Below, one piece after another: positions 7,901-14,575 of a DNA stretch of 38,464 bases. A model generated the notes under the pieces. That model had not been told where the DNA came from, ran no database searches, and was given only the letters and a program-made list of their open reading frames with translations. The DNA comes from Acidobacteriota bacterium (GTDB taxonomy: Bacteria > Acidobacteriota > Vicinamibacteria > Vicinamibacterales > JAFNAJ01). The first letter of the stretch is position 1; each line of letters starts with the position of its first letter. A program made the translations under genes and the position numbers. Location of the stretch: the NCBI GenBank assembly GCA_023384575.1, contig JAHDVP010000030.1, forward strand, positions 1 to 38,464, written 5' to 3'.

Positions 7901-8246
7901 TCCCGGTCTTCGCGGCCAGGTCCGTCAACTCCGAGCCGAAGCGCGCATAGGATCGGATCGCGGCCGTGAGCGCGGCCACTGAGAACGTCGCGACAATCGC
8001 CGGTCCCAACCGCCCCAAGAGCCCCTCGAGGCGGCCGCCCGATCGCTCGACCTGCTGCGTGGCGCGGTCGAGTTCCTGGAGCCCGCCGCGCGCGGTCTGC
8101 TGCGCCGCCTGCCCCGCCGCCGCCGTGCCCGACGCCAGACTCGACGTCGACGTGCCCAACTCCCCGAGCGCGCGCTTCACCGAGTGCACCTCGGTGAGGA
8201 CGCCGCTGGCCGAGGCGCCCAAGCGCAGGACGAGATCATCACTCAT
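4965..8246 (-). CDS. Phage tail tape measure protein
   Basis: This 1093-residue protein matches the tape measure family: the start DDLVLRLGASASGVLTEVHSVKRALG, the characteristic region VAMTVFGRSGAELLPLL around residue 195, long helical stretches, and a Gly-rich hydrophobic segment (VIPVLGTLGGGALGSLLGK) at about residues 580-600. Tape measures set tail length and line the tail lumen. At about 0.15 nm per residue this one would imply a tail near 160 nm. ATG at 8246 is chosen because it forms ATGA with the upstream stop; a longer frame lacks support. No tail tube, tail tip or baseplate gene accompanies it, which is unusual. Confidence 0.9.
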   Translation of the reverse strand: MSDDLVLRLGASASGVLTEVHSVKRALGELGTSTSSLASGTAAAGQAAQQTARGGLQELDRATQQVERSGGRLEGLLGRLGPAIVATFSVAALTAAIRSYARFGSELTDLAAKTGMTVEGVQRLKFAAEQSGVTFAQVSSASAQLAHRLMGDDKSVHAAYRRLGLDVEALTRLDPEQLFVRVADAVGQIENPTERAHVAMTVFGRSGAELLPLLTANVGELTARAERLGLVLSADAVQAAGELANNLDALKTAGQVVLGQVLQPLMPLLIEVTGALTKTGAAVTWLQDGFTDLLTAGFKAQRGIYAVLLAAAEGSREIPVLGKVFGASATDVEFFRSQVRYLDDVLGGMTTAIPNARREVSALAPPLLDTGDAAGKAGEALAKVRDALFGRDTIAKAQQYATALGDVANVAKLTAGQKTALRDSVLKALDAYRALGEQAPANLRAIETATRDVLEPTRSFLAVLSSPVLSQPDTLGHLLFSRDLGSLNERFQKLFKQPSVSQQQDLVGPALRESFWQSVFGTPQQAGALLTKTVVGAFQGGGSVAKSLGGQLGGMLTAPIANAFSTTAKVLTGGMSTAFSAIGSVIPVLGTLGGGALGSLLGKVFGGGEAKETRKMRDEFLASAGGLAEVRKQAEYADVSLTTLLSTKKTKTFQAEVQKLEAAVAAMDARIQALNTSLEQVSATGGLVTADLAAEMQALQGKEGGTAAIFAFMQREAKTATENISAWLEHLPIETETQASAAVGAILGLFDELQRQGLSRAQALEALGPSIQIVEREMERLGLAGWEEFSKLTDLVSFFGDELVQDVTAGTNAATGAMTSLANLALLNEEMFLGFASAVGQGHAELVAQGKDGPLALAALQPDLQRIWELQQQFGWAVDESTQALIDQAVESGQVGEQFRSVQDRMISAVEKLTERLGSLERVLSGGVAGAVATVDNQLARTDWSRWAANGVAAAREVEDAINGVSFGHSPGGLKEIDLALRRHLALARAWEREMSDAFLHVGAKVDRLGLSQLAAERGPSRAEVADLVADAIPTPFGDTGPAGAGLTVNLTVQAIDAASFRSVIKSKIAPEIVDAFRSNTAGTRTRLRQIRA

Positions 8247-8578
8247 ACGGTCCCCCATGTGGACGCCTGCTGTACTTGATTCCAGAAACCGAGCGCGCCG
8301 ACCAGGGCCGTCACTTCCGCCGCCGACAACGACCCGACCCACACGGCGCGCGCGTCCTCACCCCGCGTGCGCACGATGGGCGGGTCCACGCTCGCCGCAC
8401 AGACCCACTGCTGCGCCAGGACGAGGCGCGCCGCCGTCGAGCGCCGCGCCCGCGCCAAGTCCTCAGGCCCAAGCCCCGCCGCCGCGACCAGCGCCGTGAA
8501 CGACAGCGTCCGCAGCACGAACCGGCGGGTCTCGACCACGACCTCGACGACGGCGGGCACGGCGGTCGCGACCGCCAT
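8243..8578 (-). CDS. Putative tail-assembly-chaperone-like protein
   Basis: This 111-residue protein lies directly before the tape measure gene, the standard place for tail assembly chaperones. Its layout fits: an N-terminal strand region ending in RRFVLRTLSF, a helical centre ARLVLAQQWVCAASVDPPIV, then WVGSLSAAEVTALVGALGFW, recalling the 'W..L...E..ALV..I' ends of small tail chaperones. ATG at 8578 overlaps the terminase TGA by one base, and its own stop overlaps the tape measure start as ATGA. No second, frameshifted chaperone product is obvious. Confidence 0.5.
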   Translation of the reverse strand: MAVATAVPAVVEVVVETRRFVLRTLSFTALVAAAGLGPEDLARARRSTAARLVLAQQWVCAASVDPPIVRTRGEDARAVWVGSLSAAEVTALVGALGFWNQVQQASTWGTV

Positions 8579-10038
8579 CAGAACCTCGGCCCCGGGAACG
8601 AGGACAGGGCGGCGCGCCAGGGCTCGTCGTCGACGGGCTCGCGGTCCCCGGCGAAGAGGAGATCGATATTGACGACGTGCCGCGTGGCCGCCAGCTCGAC
8701 GACGCCGGCGACGGCGTTCGCGTAATCGTCGTGCTCGCCGCTCGGGTGGTCGATGCGGCCGCCGCGCCACACGAGGCCGAGGAGCTGCTGCTCGATCAGC
8801 GGCTCGTCGAGCAGGATGACGCCGCGACTGTTCAGGCGCGGCTCGAGCGCCTCGTAGAGCTCGCTCTTGCTGACGGGGCAGACGTCGTACCCGATGTCCC
8901 GGCGCTCGAAGTCGCAGCGGAACGTCTCGCCCGCGTACTTGTCGCCCTGGACGCGCCGCACACCGTAGACCTGCAGCACCGGCACGAAGCGCTCGACCGC
9001 GCGCCGCGGATCGAACGGCGCCGCCGCGCCCTGGTTGACAATCCGGTCGACCACCACGCGCTCGTCGACGTCGCGATGCGCCACCGCAAGGACCGCATCG
9101 TCCCGACTGCCGCCGCTCATGTCGACGAAGGCGACGTAGCCGACGCCGGCCTCAGGCGCCCGCAGGCGCACGCCGCGATCGACGGCGTCCATGACCGGTT
9201 CGGGCTGATAGGCGCTCCCCGCCGGCTGCCCGGGCAGGTTGAGGTGGAGCCGCCGGTACTTGTGCGCCGGCAGGCGCCGCCGCTGCTGCGCGAGATACCC
9301 GGGGTTCTTCCACGCGGCCATCGACGGGTTCGCGCGATCCTCGGGGCTCTTGTCGGCAAACGCCGGGTCCGTCGTGAAGTCGGCGGCGTACCACGAGAAC
9401 AACATCCTCGGGTCCGTGCCCGCCTTGCCCTGCTGCATGAGATCGAAGAGCGGCACGCCCGGCCGGTGAAACAGAGACGCGTACGACGTGATCCACTGCA
9501 GCGCGTCCCACCGGTGCGGGTCGGGCTGCATGGCCTCGAAGATGTCCCACGTCCGGTAGCCGTGGATCTCGTCGTAGCCGCAGAACCGGTAGGTCTTCCC
9601 GTGAGAGCCGACGACGTCATTCGCCGGCAGGATCTCGAGGAAGCCTCGCCCATCCTTGCGCTCGATCACGTCGCGCTTCACCCGGAGCCACTCGCCGAGC
9701 ACCGGGTTCGCTTTGAGCAGCTTTTTCGCGAGCGTGAGGTCGTCGCGCGCCTGGTCGCCGTCGTTCGCGAGCACGTAGCACTCGCTGTCGTGGCCGGCCG
9801 GCGAGTCGCTGACGAGGCAGAAGACTGCCGCCAGGACGAGGTCGAGCGTCTTCGCGTTCTTCTTGCCACGGCCAGCGAGCACGAGGTTCACGCGAGGCCG
9901 GCCAGCCTCGTCGACGTCGTCGAGGGCCTGCGCGAAGAGGCGCGCGCGGTACGGCTCGAGCACAAGCGGCGACCCGTCGAGCCACCGCAGCCGACCGAAG
10001 AACGCGAGCGCCGAGGATCGCGGGGGGTGCGTCATCAT
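8578..10038 (-). CDS. Phage terminase large subunit
   Basis: This 486-residue DNA-packaging motor has both expected domains. In the ATPase, a Walker A-like GRGKKNAKT lies at about residues 56-64 and Walker B with catalytic Glu (GYDEIHG) at about 154-160, with a coupling-type TSYAS after it. In the nuclease, the first acidic residue is in FVDMSGGSRDD (about residue 306) and the last in DDYANAV near the C-terminus. ATG at 10038 overlaps the TGA of the upstream gene; GTG at 10044 is an alternative. No portal or capsid gene follows. The gene leads straight into a chaperone-like protein and the tape measure. Confidence 0.92.
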   Translation of the reverse strand: MMTHPPRSSALAFFGRLRWLDGSPLVLEPYRARLFAQALDDVDEAGRPRVNLVLAGRGKKNAKTLDLVLAAVFCLVSDSPAGHDSECYVLANDGDQARDDLTLAKKLLKANPVLGEWLRVKRDVIERKDGRGFLEILPANDVVGSHGKTYRFCGYDEIHGYRTWDIFEAMQPDPHRWDALQWITSYASLFHRPGVPLFDLMQQGKAGTDPRMLFSWYAADFTTDPAFADKSPEDRANPSMAAWKNPGYLAQQRRRLPAHKYRRLHLNLPGQPAGSAYQPEPVMDAVDRGVRLRAPEAGVGYVAFVDMSGGSRDDAVLAVAHRDVDERVVVDRIVNQGAAAPFDPRRAVERFVPVLQVYGVRRVQGDKYAGETFRCDFERRDIGYDVCPVSKSELYEALEPRLNSRGVILLDEPLIEQQLLGLVWRGGRIDHPSGEHDDYANAVAGVVELAATRHVVNIDLLFAGDREPVDDEPWRAALSSFPGPRF

Positions 10039-10685
10039 CAGCACTCGTCGCCGAACGTGGCGCTGGGCGCGGCTGGCGCGGGCGCTGGCACGCGATCGAC
10101 CATTGGCGCGGGCGCGGGGGTGTCGGGTGTCGTGGGCGGCGTCTGCGGGGCGCTGAGGGCGGCAGGCGCGACGAGATCCGCGAGACTCGGGATGACGGGT
10201 TTCTCGCGGCGCGCGAGACCGAGCGTCGTGGCCATCCGATGCAGACGATCGATGAGCGAGAGGTAGGCCGTCAGCGCCGCGCGGGTCTTGCCCTTGGCTG
10301 ACAGGCAGCCGCGCTCCAACAGGTCGTCACCAATCGCGGCGGCCAACACCTCGAGCCGCGCCGCTTCGCGGACCGCCGCACGCTGCAGCGCGCTCAGCTC
10401 GGGCTCACCGCCGAGGTCGGCCCCGATGGCTGCGACCTGCTCGGTGTGCCACGTGCGGACGTCCGGCAGCTCGAGCAGTCTGGTCGATCGCAACCCGTGC
10501 GTGAGCCTCGCCCCGTTGCCGGGCGTGAACCGGCCCGAGGGCGCCCGGCCCGCCGTGCGCAGCGCACGGACCGCAGCCTTCGCCTCCTCGAAGAGGCGCG
10601 GGTCAACGGCCGGCAGTTCATCGTTCGGATGATCGCGCGGCGGTGCTGGCGGGGACACTTCAGGGACAGTCGACTCGTAAGTCAT
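10038..10685 (-). CDS. Putative terminase small subunit
   Basis: This 215-residue protein lies immediately upstream of the large terminase and overlaps it by one base. After a disordered start it has GRAPSGRFTPGNGARLTHGL, a long helical middle (LSALQRAAVREAARLEVLAAAIG) and AKGKTRAALTAYLSLIDRLHRMATTLGL. This pattern recurs in uncharacterised proteins encoded beside terminases. The C-terminus is Ala/Pro-rich. Recognition of packaging sites is inferred from position and no solved motif is visible. A degenerate CTGTCCC tandem (10651-10669, minus) lies in its first codons. Confidence 0.5.
   Translation of the reverse strand: MTYESTVPEVSPPAPPRDHPNDELPAVDPRLFEEAKAAVRALRTAGRAPSGRFTPGNGARLTHGLRSTRLLELPDVRTWHTEQVAAIGADLGGEPELSALQRAAVREAARLEVLAAAIGDDLLERGCLSAKGKTRAALTAYLSLIDRLHRMATTLGLARREKPVIPSLADLVAPAALSAPQTPPTTPDTPAPAPMVDRVPAPAPAAPSATFGDEC
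10651..10669 (-). promoter_or_regulatory. Third CTGTCCC-type tandem motif
   Basis: On the minus strand this reads CTGTCCCTGAAGTGTCCCC. It matches the two junction-proximal copies in spacing, with one changed base in the second 7-mer. Together with the bases just upstream, GTCGACTGTCCCTG is identical to the right-junction copy. It falls within codons 6-12 of the small-terminase-like gene. Confidence 0.3.
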
Positions 10686-10692
10686 TGGTTTA

Positions 10693-11070
10693 TCAGATAG
10701 TTATCGCGGCGCATTGGATTAGACATCCTGTGTGCCCGCCACGTCCGCCGAGCTCGGCTGGGTCGGCCGACTGCGGCGGCCTCGGCGCCCCCCCGGCCGG
10801 CTGGTCGGGGCCACGACGGGCAGGTGAGAACGCTCGCCACTCGTTGCCCCGGCGGGCGTAGGTGGTATCGCGGATGCCGGACGTGAAGGTCTCGATCCGC
10901 TGGACGGCGGGGTCGATGGCGGTGAACAACGCGATGGCGCCGTCCATGTCGGTGCAGGCGTCGGGCGCGAGCGCCAACGTGCCGGTCTTGGTTCCGAAGT
11001 CGTAGGTCAGACGCGCGGCGAAGCACCCGAGGTCACCGCGCCACGCCGCCTCAGCGAAGGTCACAGCCAT
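10693..11070 (-). CDS. Small element protein of unknown function
   Basis: This 125-residue protein starts FAEAAWRGDLGCFAARLTYDFGTKTGTLAL and has a plausible compact alpha/beta core up to about residue 75, then a Pro/Arg-rich disordered tail. No family is recognised. Two starts are possible. ATG at 11070 has a strong GGAGGAG site and is preferred. ATG at 11208 would form ATGA with the upstream ATPase gene, but it would make the repeat and hairpin region coding, giving a low-complexity leader. Confidence 0.55.
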   Translation of the reverse strand: MAVTFAEAAWRGDLGCFAARLTYDFGTKTGTLALAPDACTDMDGAIALFTAIDPAVQRIETFTSGIRDTTYARRGNEWRAFSPARRGPDQPAGGAPRPPQSADPAELGGRGGHTGCLIQCAAITI

Positions 11071-11100
11071 GTCTCCTCCCGACACTTCAGAAGCCGTCCC

Positions 11101-11204
11101 GACAGCCGACAGCCGACAGCCGACAATCCCCCCTAAAGAGGGGGGGGATTTTGTCGCTTTGTCGCCGACATGTCGTCGCCACTGTCGCCGACAGTTTGTC
11201 GGCG
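11101..11204. repeat. Iteron-like repeats and hairpin beside the rep-like gene
   Basis: GACAGCC is repeated three times in tandem (11101-11121). A perfect 9-bp hairpin follows, AATCCCCCC (11125-11133) with GGGGGGATT (11142-11150). Then come two exact copies of the palindrome TGTCGCCGACA (11160-11170 and 11183-11193, 23 bp apart) and a partial TGTCGGCG (11197-11204). Repeats of this kind next to a replication ATPase suggest a replication origin or an operator. The hairpin could also attenuate the minus operon. Confidence 0.5.
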
Positions 11205-12482
11205 TCATGCCGAGCGCTCCAGAAGGGCGGCCCGCAGCACGCCATCCTTGCCACTGACGCGCGTGAAGAGGCCCGGGTGTCGCTGCACGGTGCGCTCAAC
11301 CGTGTCCACCTTCGCCGACAGCTCGGCAGCCAACTCGATGTAGGTGAGGGGCCCGCGGCGCAGCGCGCTCCGAATCCGGAGGCGCAACGGGAGCGTGGCC
11401 GCCACGTCGTCGCCGACGTCGGCCACGTCACGGCGCCGCACGTCCACCTGGCCCGGGCGCGTGAAGTCGAACTCGAGCCCGACGTGCGGCACGTTCCCGG
11501 TGGTGCTCGTCTTCGTCGGGGACAGCGCGATCGCCGTGACGGGTTCGCCGCGGCCGCTCTCGCTCCGCTTCGCGTGATAGATCAACCGGGCCGCGTTGAA
11601 CCAGAAGGCGGAGCCGAACGGCGATCGGTCGCCGTTTTCACCCTTCGCCTGATGGGCCAGGAGCAGGGCCCCGATGCCGAACCGCCGCACGCACCCCATG
11701 AATGCGAGCGCGTGTTCGGCTTGCTCAGGCGGGCCGCCGCAGCCGAAGGCTACGCTGTCGAGCGCCACATACTGGATCTGCGCGTCGTGAATCACGCAGC
11801 GGATGCGGTCCGCTTCAACGGTGAGTGGCCGATCGGCCCGCAGGTACTGCACGCCAGGATGGTCGGCACCGAAGAGTCCGACGAGCCGGCGCTTGTGGTC
11901 GGCTGACGTCATTTCCCAGTCGACGAGCAGGGTCCGCACGCCCTGCCGCTGGAGACTGCCGAGCACGTAGGCCATGACGAACGACTTCAGACTGTCGCCC
12001 TGGCCGTAGATCATTGTGGGGTGCTCGCGAAGTATCCGGAGCCCGGCGACGTCCCACGTCGCGTCGGCCTCAGACGTGAGCGGCACGGTGCGCAGGTCGA
12101 TGGCGGGCGCGCCGGCCCGGAACGCGGCATCGGTCTGCAAGCACAGTTCCTCGAGCAGGCCGTGCCAGTCGACATCGAACGCGTCGGCGCGGTCGGCCAG
12201 GACGCCCGCCAACTGCTTTCGCGTCGTCAGGCTTGACGCGCCGAAGGTGCCCGAGAGCAGCACGCCCGTCCCGTCGATAGTGCGGGCGCCGGCCAGCATG
12301 GCCCGTACGGTCAGGTGCCCGCGCAGCTCGCCGCGCTCAAGCCGCAGCCGATCGAGGTCGAAGACGATGCCGAGCCCGGGCAACGACAGGCGGTAATGCT
12401 CCGCGTCGGCCACGGTCTCGAAGCGTCGCTCACCCCAGTCCTCGGGACGGGGCTTCCGCCGCTCGTCGGTGGCCGGTCTCAT
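11205..12482 (-). CDS. RepA/DnaB-like AAA ATPase (replication helicase type)
   Basis: This 425-residue protein has a RecA-fold ATPase core like plasmid RepA helicases. The Walker A variant is YGQGDSLKS (about residues 159-167). The strand LLVDWE follows, then a Walker B region YVALDSVAF (about 240-248) and sensor-like LLLAHQAKG. A C-terminal winged-helix-like segment (LRIRSALRRGPLTYIELAAELSAKV) may bind DNA. ATG at 12482 overlaps the upstream stop as ATGA. With the iteron-like block at its 3' end it likely drives replication of the excised element. No separate primase is seen. Confidence 0.75.
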   Translation of the reverse strand: MRPATDERRKPRPEDWGERRFETVADAEHYRLSLPGLGIVFDLDRLRLERGELRGHLTVRAMLAGARTIDGTGVLLSGTFGASSLTTRKQLAGVLADRADAFDVDWHGLLEELCLQTDAAFRAGAPAIDLRTVPLTSEADATWDVAGLRILREHPTMIYGQGDSLKSFVMAYVLGSLQRQGVRTLLVDWEMTSADHKRRLVGLFGADHPGVQYLRADRPLTVEADRIRCVIHDAQIQYVALDSVAFGCGGPPEQAEHALAFMGCVRRFGIGALLLAHQAKGENGDRSPFGSAFWFNAARLIYHAKRSESGRGEPVTAIALSPTKTSTTGNVPHVGLEFDFTRPGQVDVRRRDVADVGDDVAATLPLRLRIRSALRRGPLTYIELAAELSAKVDTVERTVQRHPGLFTRVSGKDGVLRAALLERSA

Positions 12483-13357
12483 GACGCGGGCCTCAAGGTG
12501 TTGGCGAACTGCGACAGGATCTCGCGCTCGGAAGCCTCGGCGACTTCCAGCACTTCGAGCCGTCGCAGATCGACGTGATCCCGGATGCACCGGCGAGCGA
12601 TGCCGCGCAGCTCGTCGGGCGCGATGGCGTCCACTTCGACGGATTCGCCGTCGAAGCGCTTGGCGCGCGTGTCGGTCGCCTTCGTCGGGCGCGTCGGCAA
12701 ATCCCACTCGTCGATTTGATCCCGCGTCACAGCGACGCGCTCGAAGTGGATCTCCGCCTCCGGGGCGTACTGCCGGAGGCGCCGCTCGACCTGCACTGGG
12801 ATGTCGACGCCGCTTGGATCGTGGTCGCCGAAGTAGTAGATGAACGTGGGCTTGTTCACCATGCGGATGGCCGCGGCGGCCTCGTGCATGTAGCTGATGG
12901 ACGGGTAGCCTCGCGTCACCATCAACGGCACGTCCCACTCGTGCGTCACGTCATAGAGCACACCGGCCAGGGCGTCTTTCTCGAGCCACACCTCGACGTA
13001 GGTGTCGAGCGTCGCCCAGAGCGCCCGCCGATATGTCTCCGCGGTCAGGCGCACGGCATCAGCCAGGCTGGCGTAGGTGGTCGGCTTCCGCATCCAGCGC
13101 GTGCTGTCGGCCAGCCAGGAATAAGGCAGCGTGCCGTCCTCACGCATGTCGACGAGCAACCGGCAGACAGTCGCCTTGTACTCGGCCTCGGTCTTCTCGA
13201 TGACGCCGGCCGACACGAGCCGGTAGTAGACCTGTCGCACGGTGGCGGGGTGTTCGGCTTCCAGGATGGTGAAGATCGCGTCGCGGATCTCCACCATGTC
13301 AGCCTTCGTGCGGCGGGCCCGCTGCTTTATGGGGCTAGCCCGATAAGACGCGTTCAT
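12479..13357 (-). CDS. Orphan topoisomerase VI A / Spo11-like TOPRIM protein
   Basis: This 292-residue protein resembles the A subunit of type IIB topoisomerases. A winged-helix segment carries VRQVYYRLVSAG, whose Tyr pair (about residues 44-45) aligns with the DNA-cleaving Tyr motif. The TOPRIM domain follows, with Glu in WLEKDAL (about 126), RGYPS, and the DxD in YFGDHDPSG (about 178-180). No B subunit (GHKL ATPase) lies nearby. This fits the 'Mini-A' group described from mobile elements. It overlaps its neighbours by 4 bases on both sides, inside the replication block, so a role in replication, resolution or controlled cleavage is inferred. Confidence 0.75.
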   Translation of the reverse strand: MNASYRASPIKQRARRTKADMVEIRDAIFTILEAEHPATVRQVYYRLVSAGVIEKTEAEYKATVCRLLVDMREDGTLPYSWLADSTRWMRKPTTYASLADAVRLTAETYRRALWATLDTYVEVWLEKDALAGVLYDVTHEWDVPLMVTRGYPSISYMHEAAAAIRMVNKPTFIYYFGDHDPSGVDIPVQVERRLRQYAPEAEIHFERVAVTRDQIDEWDLPTRPTKATDTRAKRFDGESVEVDAIAPDELRGIARRCIRDHVDLRRLEVLEVAEASEREILSQFANTLRPAS

Positions 13358-13683
13358 GCCGCCGCTCGCGGGCGCGTCGCCTTCAGCCGCGCGATCTCGT
13401 CGAGTAGCCGCTCGACGCGCCGTTTCCTGGCCCGCTCGCGGCCCTCAAGTTCATGCAAGGCATCCAGAGCGCCACGAAGCACCTCGAGGAGCGCCGCGAG
13501 GTCGGCTTCGAGCGCGTGCACGCGCTCGCGGAGCGCGGCCTCGTCGATCGCGAGGTGCTCGGCGACGGCGCGATAGAGGCGCGCCGTCGAGAGCGCGCCC
13601 GCGCGGATCCGCGTACGCGGAGTTGTCGAATCGTCGTCGGGGTGAGGATCCGGAGCGGACGCCCGTGCCGCCGCACGGGTCAT
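13354..13683 (-). CDS. Small coiled-coil protein
   Basis: This 109-residue protein has an N-terminal polar segment and a coiled coil at about residues 45-100 (LRERVHALEADLAALLEVL, continuing into LDALHELEGRERARKRRVERLLDEIARLK). It overlaps the Spo11-like gene's ATG and the excisionase-like stop by 4 bases each, so it belongs to the same operon. No family is recognised. It could be a partner of the TOPRIM protein, but this is only positional. Confidence 0.6.
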   Translation of the reverse strand: MTRAAARASAPDPHPDDDSTTPRTRIRAGALSTARLYRAVAEHLAIDEAALRERVHALEADLAALLEVLRGALDALHELEGRERARKRRVERLLDEIARLKATRPRAAA

Positions 13684-13913
13684 CGCTCGGAGGGCTGCTC
13701 ACGCAGGCGATCGATGAGGCGATCCAACTCGCGCCGCTCGAAATACCAAGCCCGGCCCACCCGCACGACCGCGATGAGCCCGCGGTGCGCGAGGTCACGA
13801 AGCGAGTTGTACGGGATCCCCAGCTCGCGCGCGGCAGCCTTCGCCGTGACGAGCCGCGGGGGTGGCGAAGGTCTCGCGACGTGAGGTCCGGCAGGCGCTG
13901 TCACAAACGTCAT
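13680..13913 (-). CDS. Excisionase-type helix-turn-helix protein
   Basis: This 77-residue protein has the MerR/Xis-like HTH_17 pattern: LVTAKAAARELGIPYNSLRDL, AHRGLIAVVRVGRAWYF, then a basic helix ERRELDRLIDRLRE. Such proteins bend DNA as excisionases or act as regulators. It is near the head of the minus-strand replication/packaging operon and close to the right attachment site. It may therefore serve as the recombination directionality factor, although the integrase is at the opposite end. Confidence 0.75.
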   Translation of the reverse strand: MTFVTAPAGPHVARPSPPPRLVTAKAAARELGIPYNSLRDLAHRGLIAVVRVGRAWYFERRELDRLIDRLREQPSER

Positions 13914-13947
13914 GCTCTAAGTGGAACATGCCGCCGTGTGCACATAA

Positions 13948-14328
13948 TCAGCGGTAGATCATCTTCACGGGCGGTCGCCCCTCGCGGCGCGACTTGAGCA
14001 TGCGCCGGACATCGCGATCGCCCAGGCCGTGGCGCCACTGGTAGAGCTGACGGAGGACCACGTCGGCGCGTTGGGGTCGCCGGCACAGCAGGCGTCGGAG
14101 CCGCGCACGCTGGGCCGTCGTGACCGGCCGGCGAAGCAGGCGACGCGTCAGGCGACAGAGCGCGTCGACCGTCGCGGTGATCGTCTCGTCATCGTCGCGG
14201 GCGTCGCCCGTCGGCAGCAGACGCTTCACGCGCCGCTCGAGCAACAGGGAATCGACCCACGTGCCCGTTGGCCTCAACGCGCGGGGCCGGCCGCGCGGCC
14301 TGGTCGACTGTCCCTGTTCTGTCCCCAT
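13948..14328 (-). CDS. Basic protein of unknown function, first gene of the minus operon
   Basis: This 126-residue, strongly basic protein is Arg-rich throughout (LCRLTRRLLRRPVTTAQRARLRRLL and QRADVVLRQLYQWRHGLGDRDVRRMLKSRREGR). It may bind nucleic acid, but no known fold is evident. The start at 14328 falls exactly in the right-hand CTGTCCC tandem motif, so a later internal start cannot be excluded. It lies 35 bp before the excisionase-like gene and 116 bp inside the right attachment site. Confidence 0.5.
   Translation of the reverse strand: MGTEQGQSTRPRGRPRALRPTGTWVDSLLLERRVKRLLPTGDARDDDETITATVDALCRLTRRLLRRPVTTAQRARLRRLLCRRPQRADVVLRQLYQWRHGLGDRDVRRMLKSRREGRPPVKMIYR
14308..14326 (+). promoter_or_regulatory. 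Tandem CTGTCCC motif, candidate integrase arm site (right)
   Basis: CTGTCCC-TGTT-CTGTCCC-C has the same 11-bp period and orientation as the motif at 159-177 near the left junction; 18 of 19 bases are identical. It lies about 118 bp inside the right attachment site. Confidence 0.45.
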
Positions 14329-14443
14329 CGTGAGGATATTCTACGTGTTCCTCGTGCCCTACGTGCAATCATCCGATCGCGGCAACCCATTGAATTCGCG
14401 AAACTTGGCCAGTTTTCGCGAACTTGGCCAGGGGGCGGGAACC

Positions 14444-14500
14444 GACTTAAAATCCCGAGAGCCGCAAGGCTCGTGCGGGTTCGACCCCCGCCCCCGGCAC
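14444..14500 (+). other. attR: displaced 3' half of tRNA-Leu
   Basis: GACTTAAAATCCCG (14444-14457), CGTGCGGGTTCGAC (14472-14485) and CCCGCCCCCGGCAC (14487-14500) match the 3' half of the left tRNA. The variable arm differs and there is one mismatch in the T-loop. No acceptor 5' strand or D-arm precedes it, so it is not a functional tRNA. It marks the right end of the element. Confidence 0.8.
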
Positions 14501-14575
14501 CATGGAAACCTGGCGCAAAAGGAACCGGGCGGCGTCGAGCAGAACGGCCAGTAGCCTGCGAGCCTTGAGTCCGTC

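Larger units (their letters stand above)
98..14500. mobile_element. Integrated phage-satellite-like element in tRNA-Leu
   Basis: The segment is bounded by tRNA-Leu 3' halves, with a tyrosine integrase at the left end. It carries regulators, replication-type genes (RepA-like ATPase, Spo11-like protein), terminases, a tail-chaperone-like protein and a tape measure. No portal, capsid, protease, tail tube, baseplate, lysis or primase gene is recognisable. Terminase, chaperone and tape measure genes are fused by 1-4 base overlaps, which argues that the arrangement is native. It is most likely a satellite relying on a helper phage; a decayed prophage is the alternative. Confidence 0.8.

Noticed and set aside
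5340-7982. 880-codon plus-strand frame opposite the tape measure gene
   Set aside because: Composition is a typical antisense shadow and the minus strand has a clear tape measure protein.
11125-11150. Rho-independent terminator ending a plus-strand gene
   Set aside because: The stem is followed by a short T-run on the plus strand, but no plus-strand gene lies upstream; it is better treated as part of the repeat block in the minus operon.
14444-14500. Second tRNA-Leu gene
   Set aside because: No 5' acceptor strand or D-arm; it is only the displaced 3' half at the attachment site.
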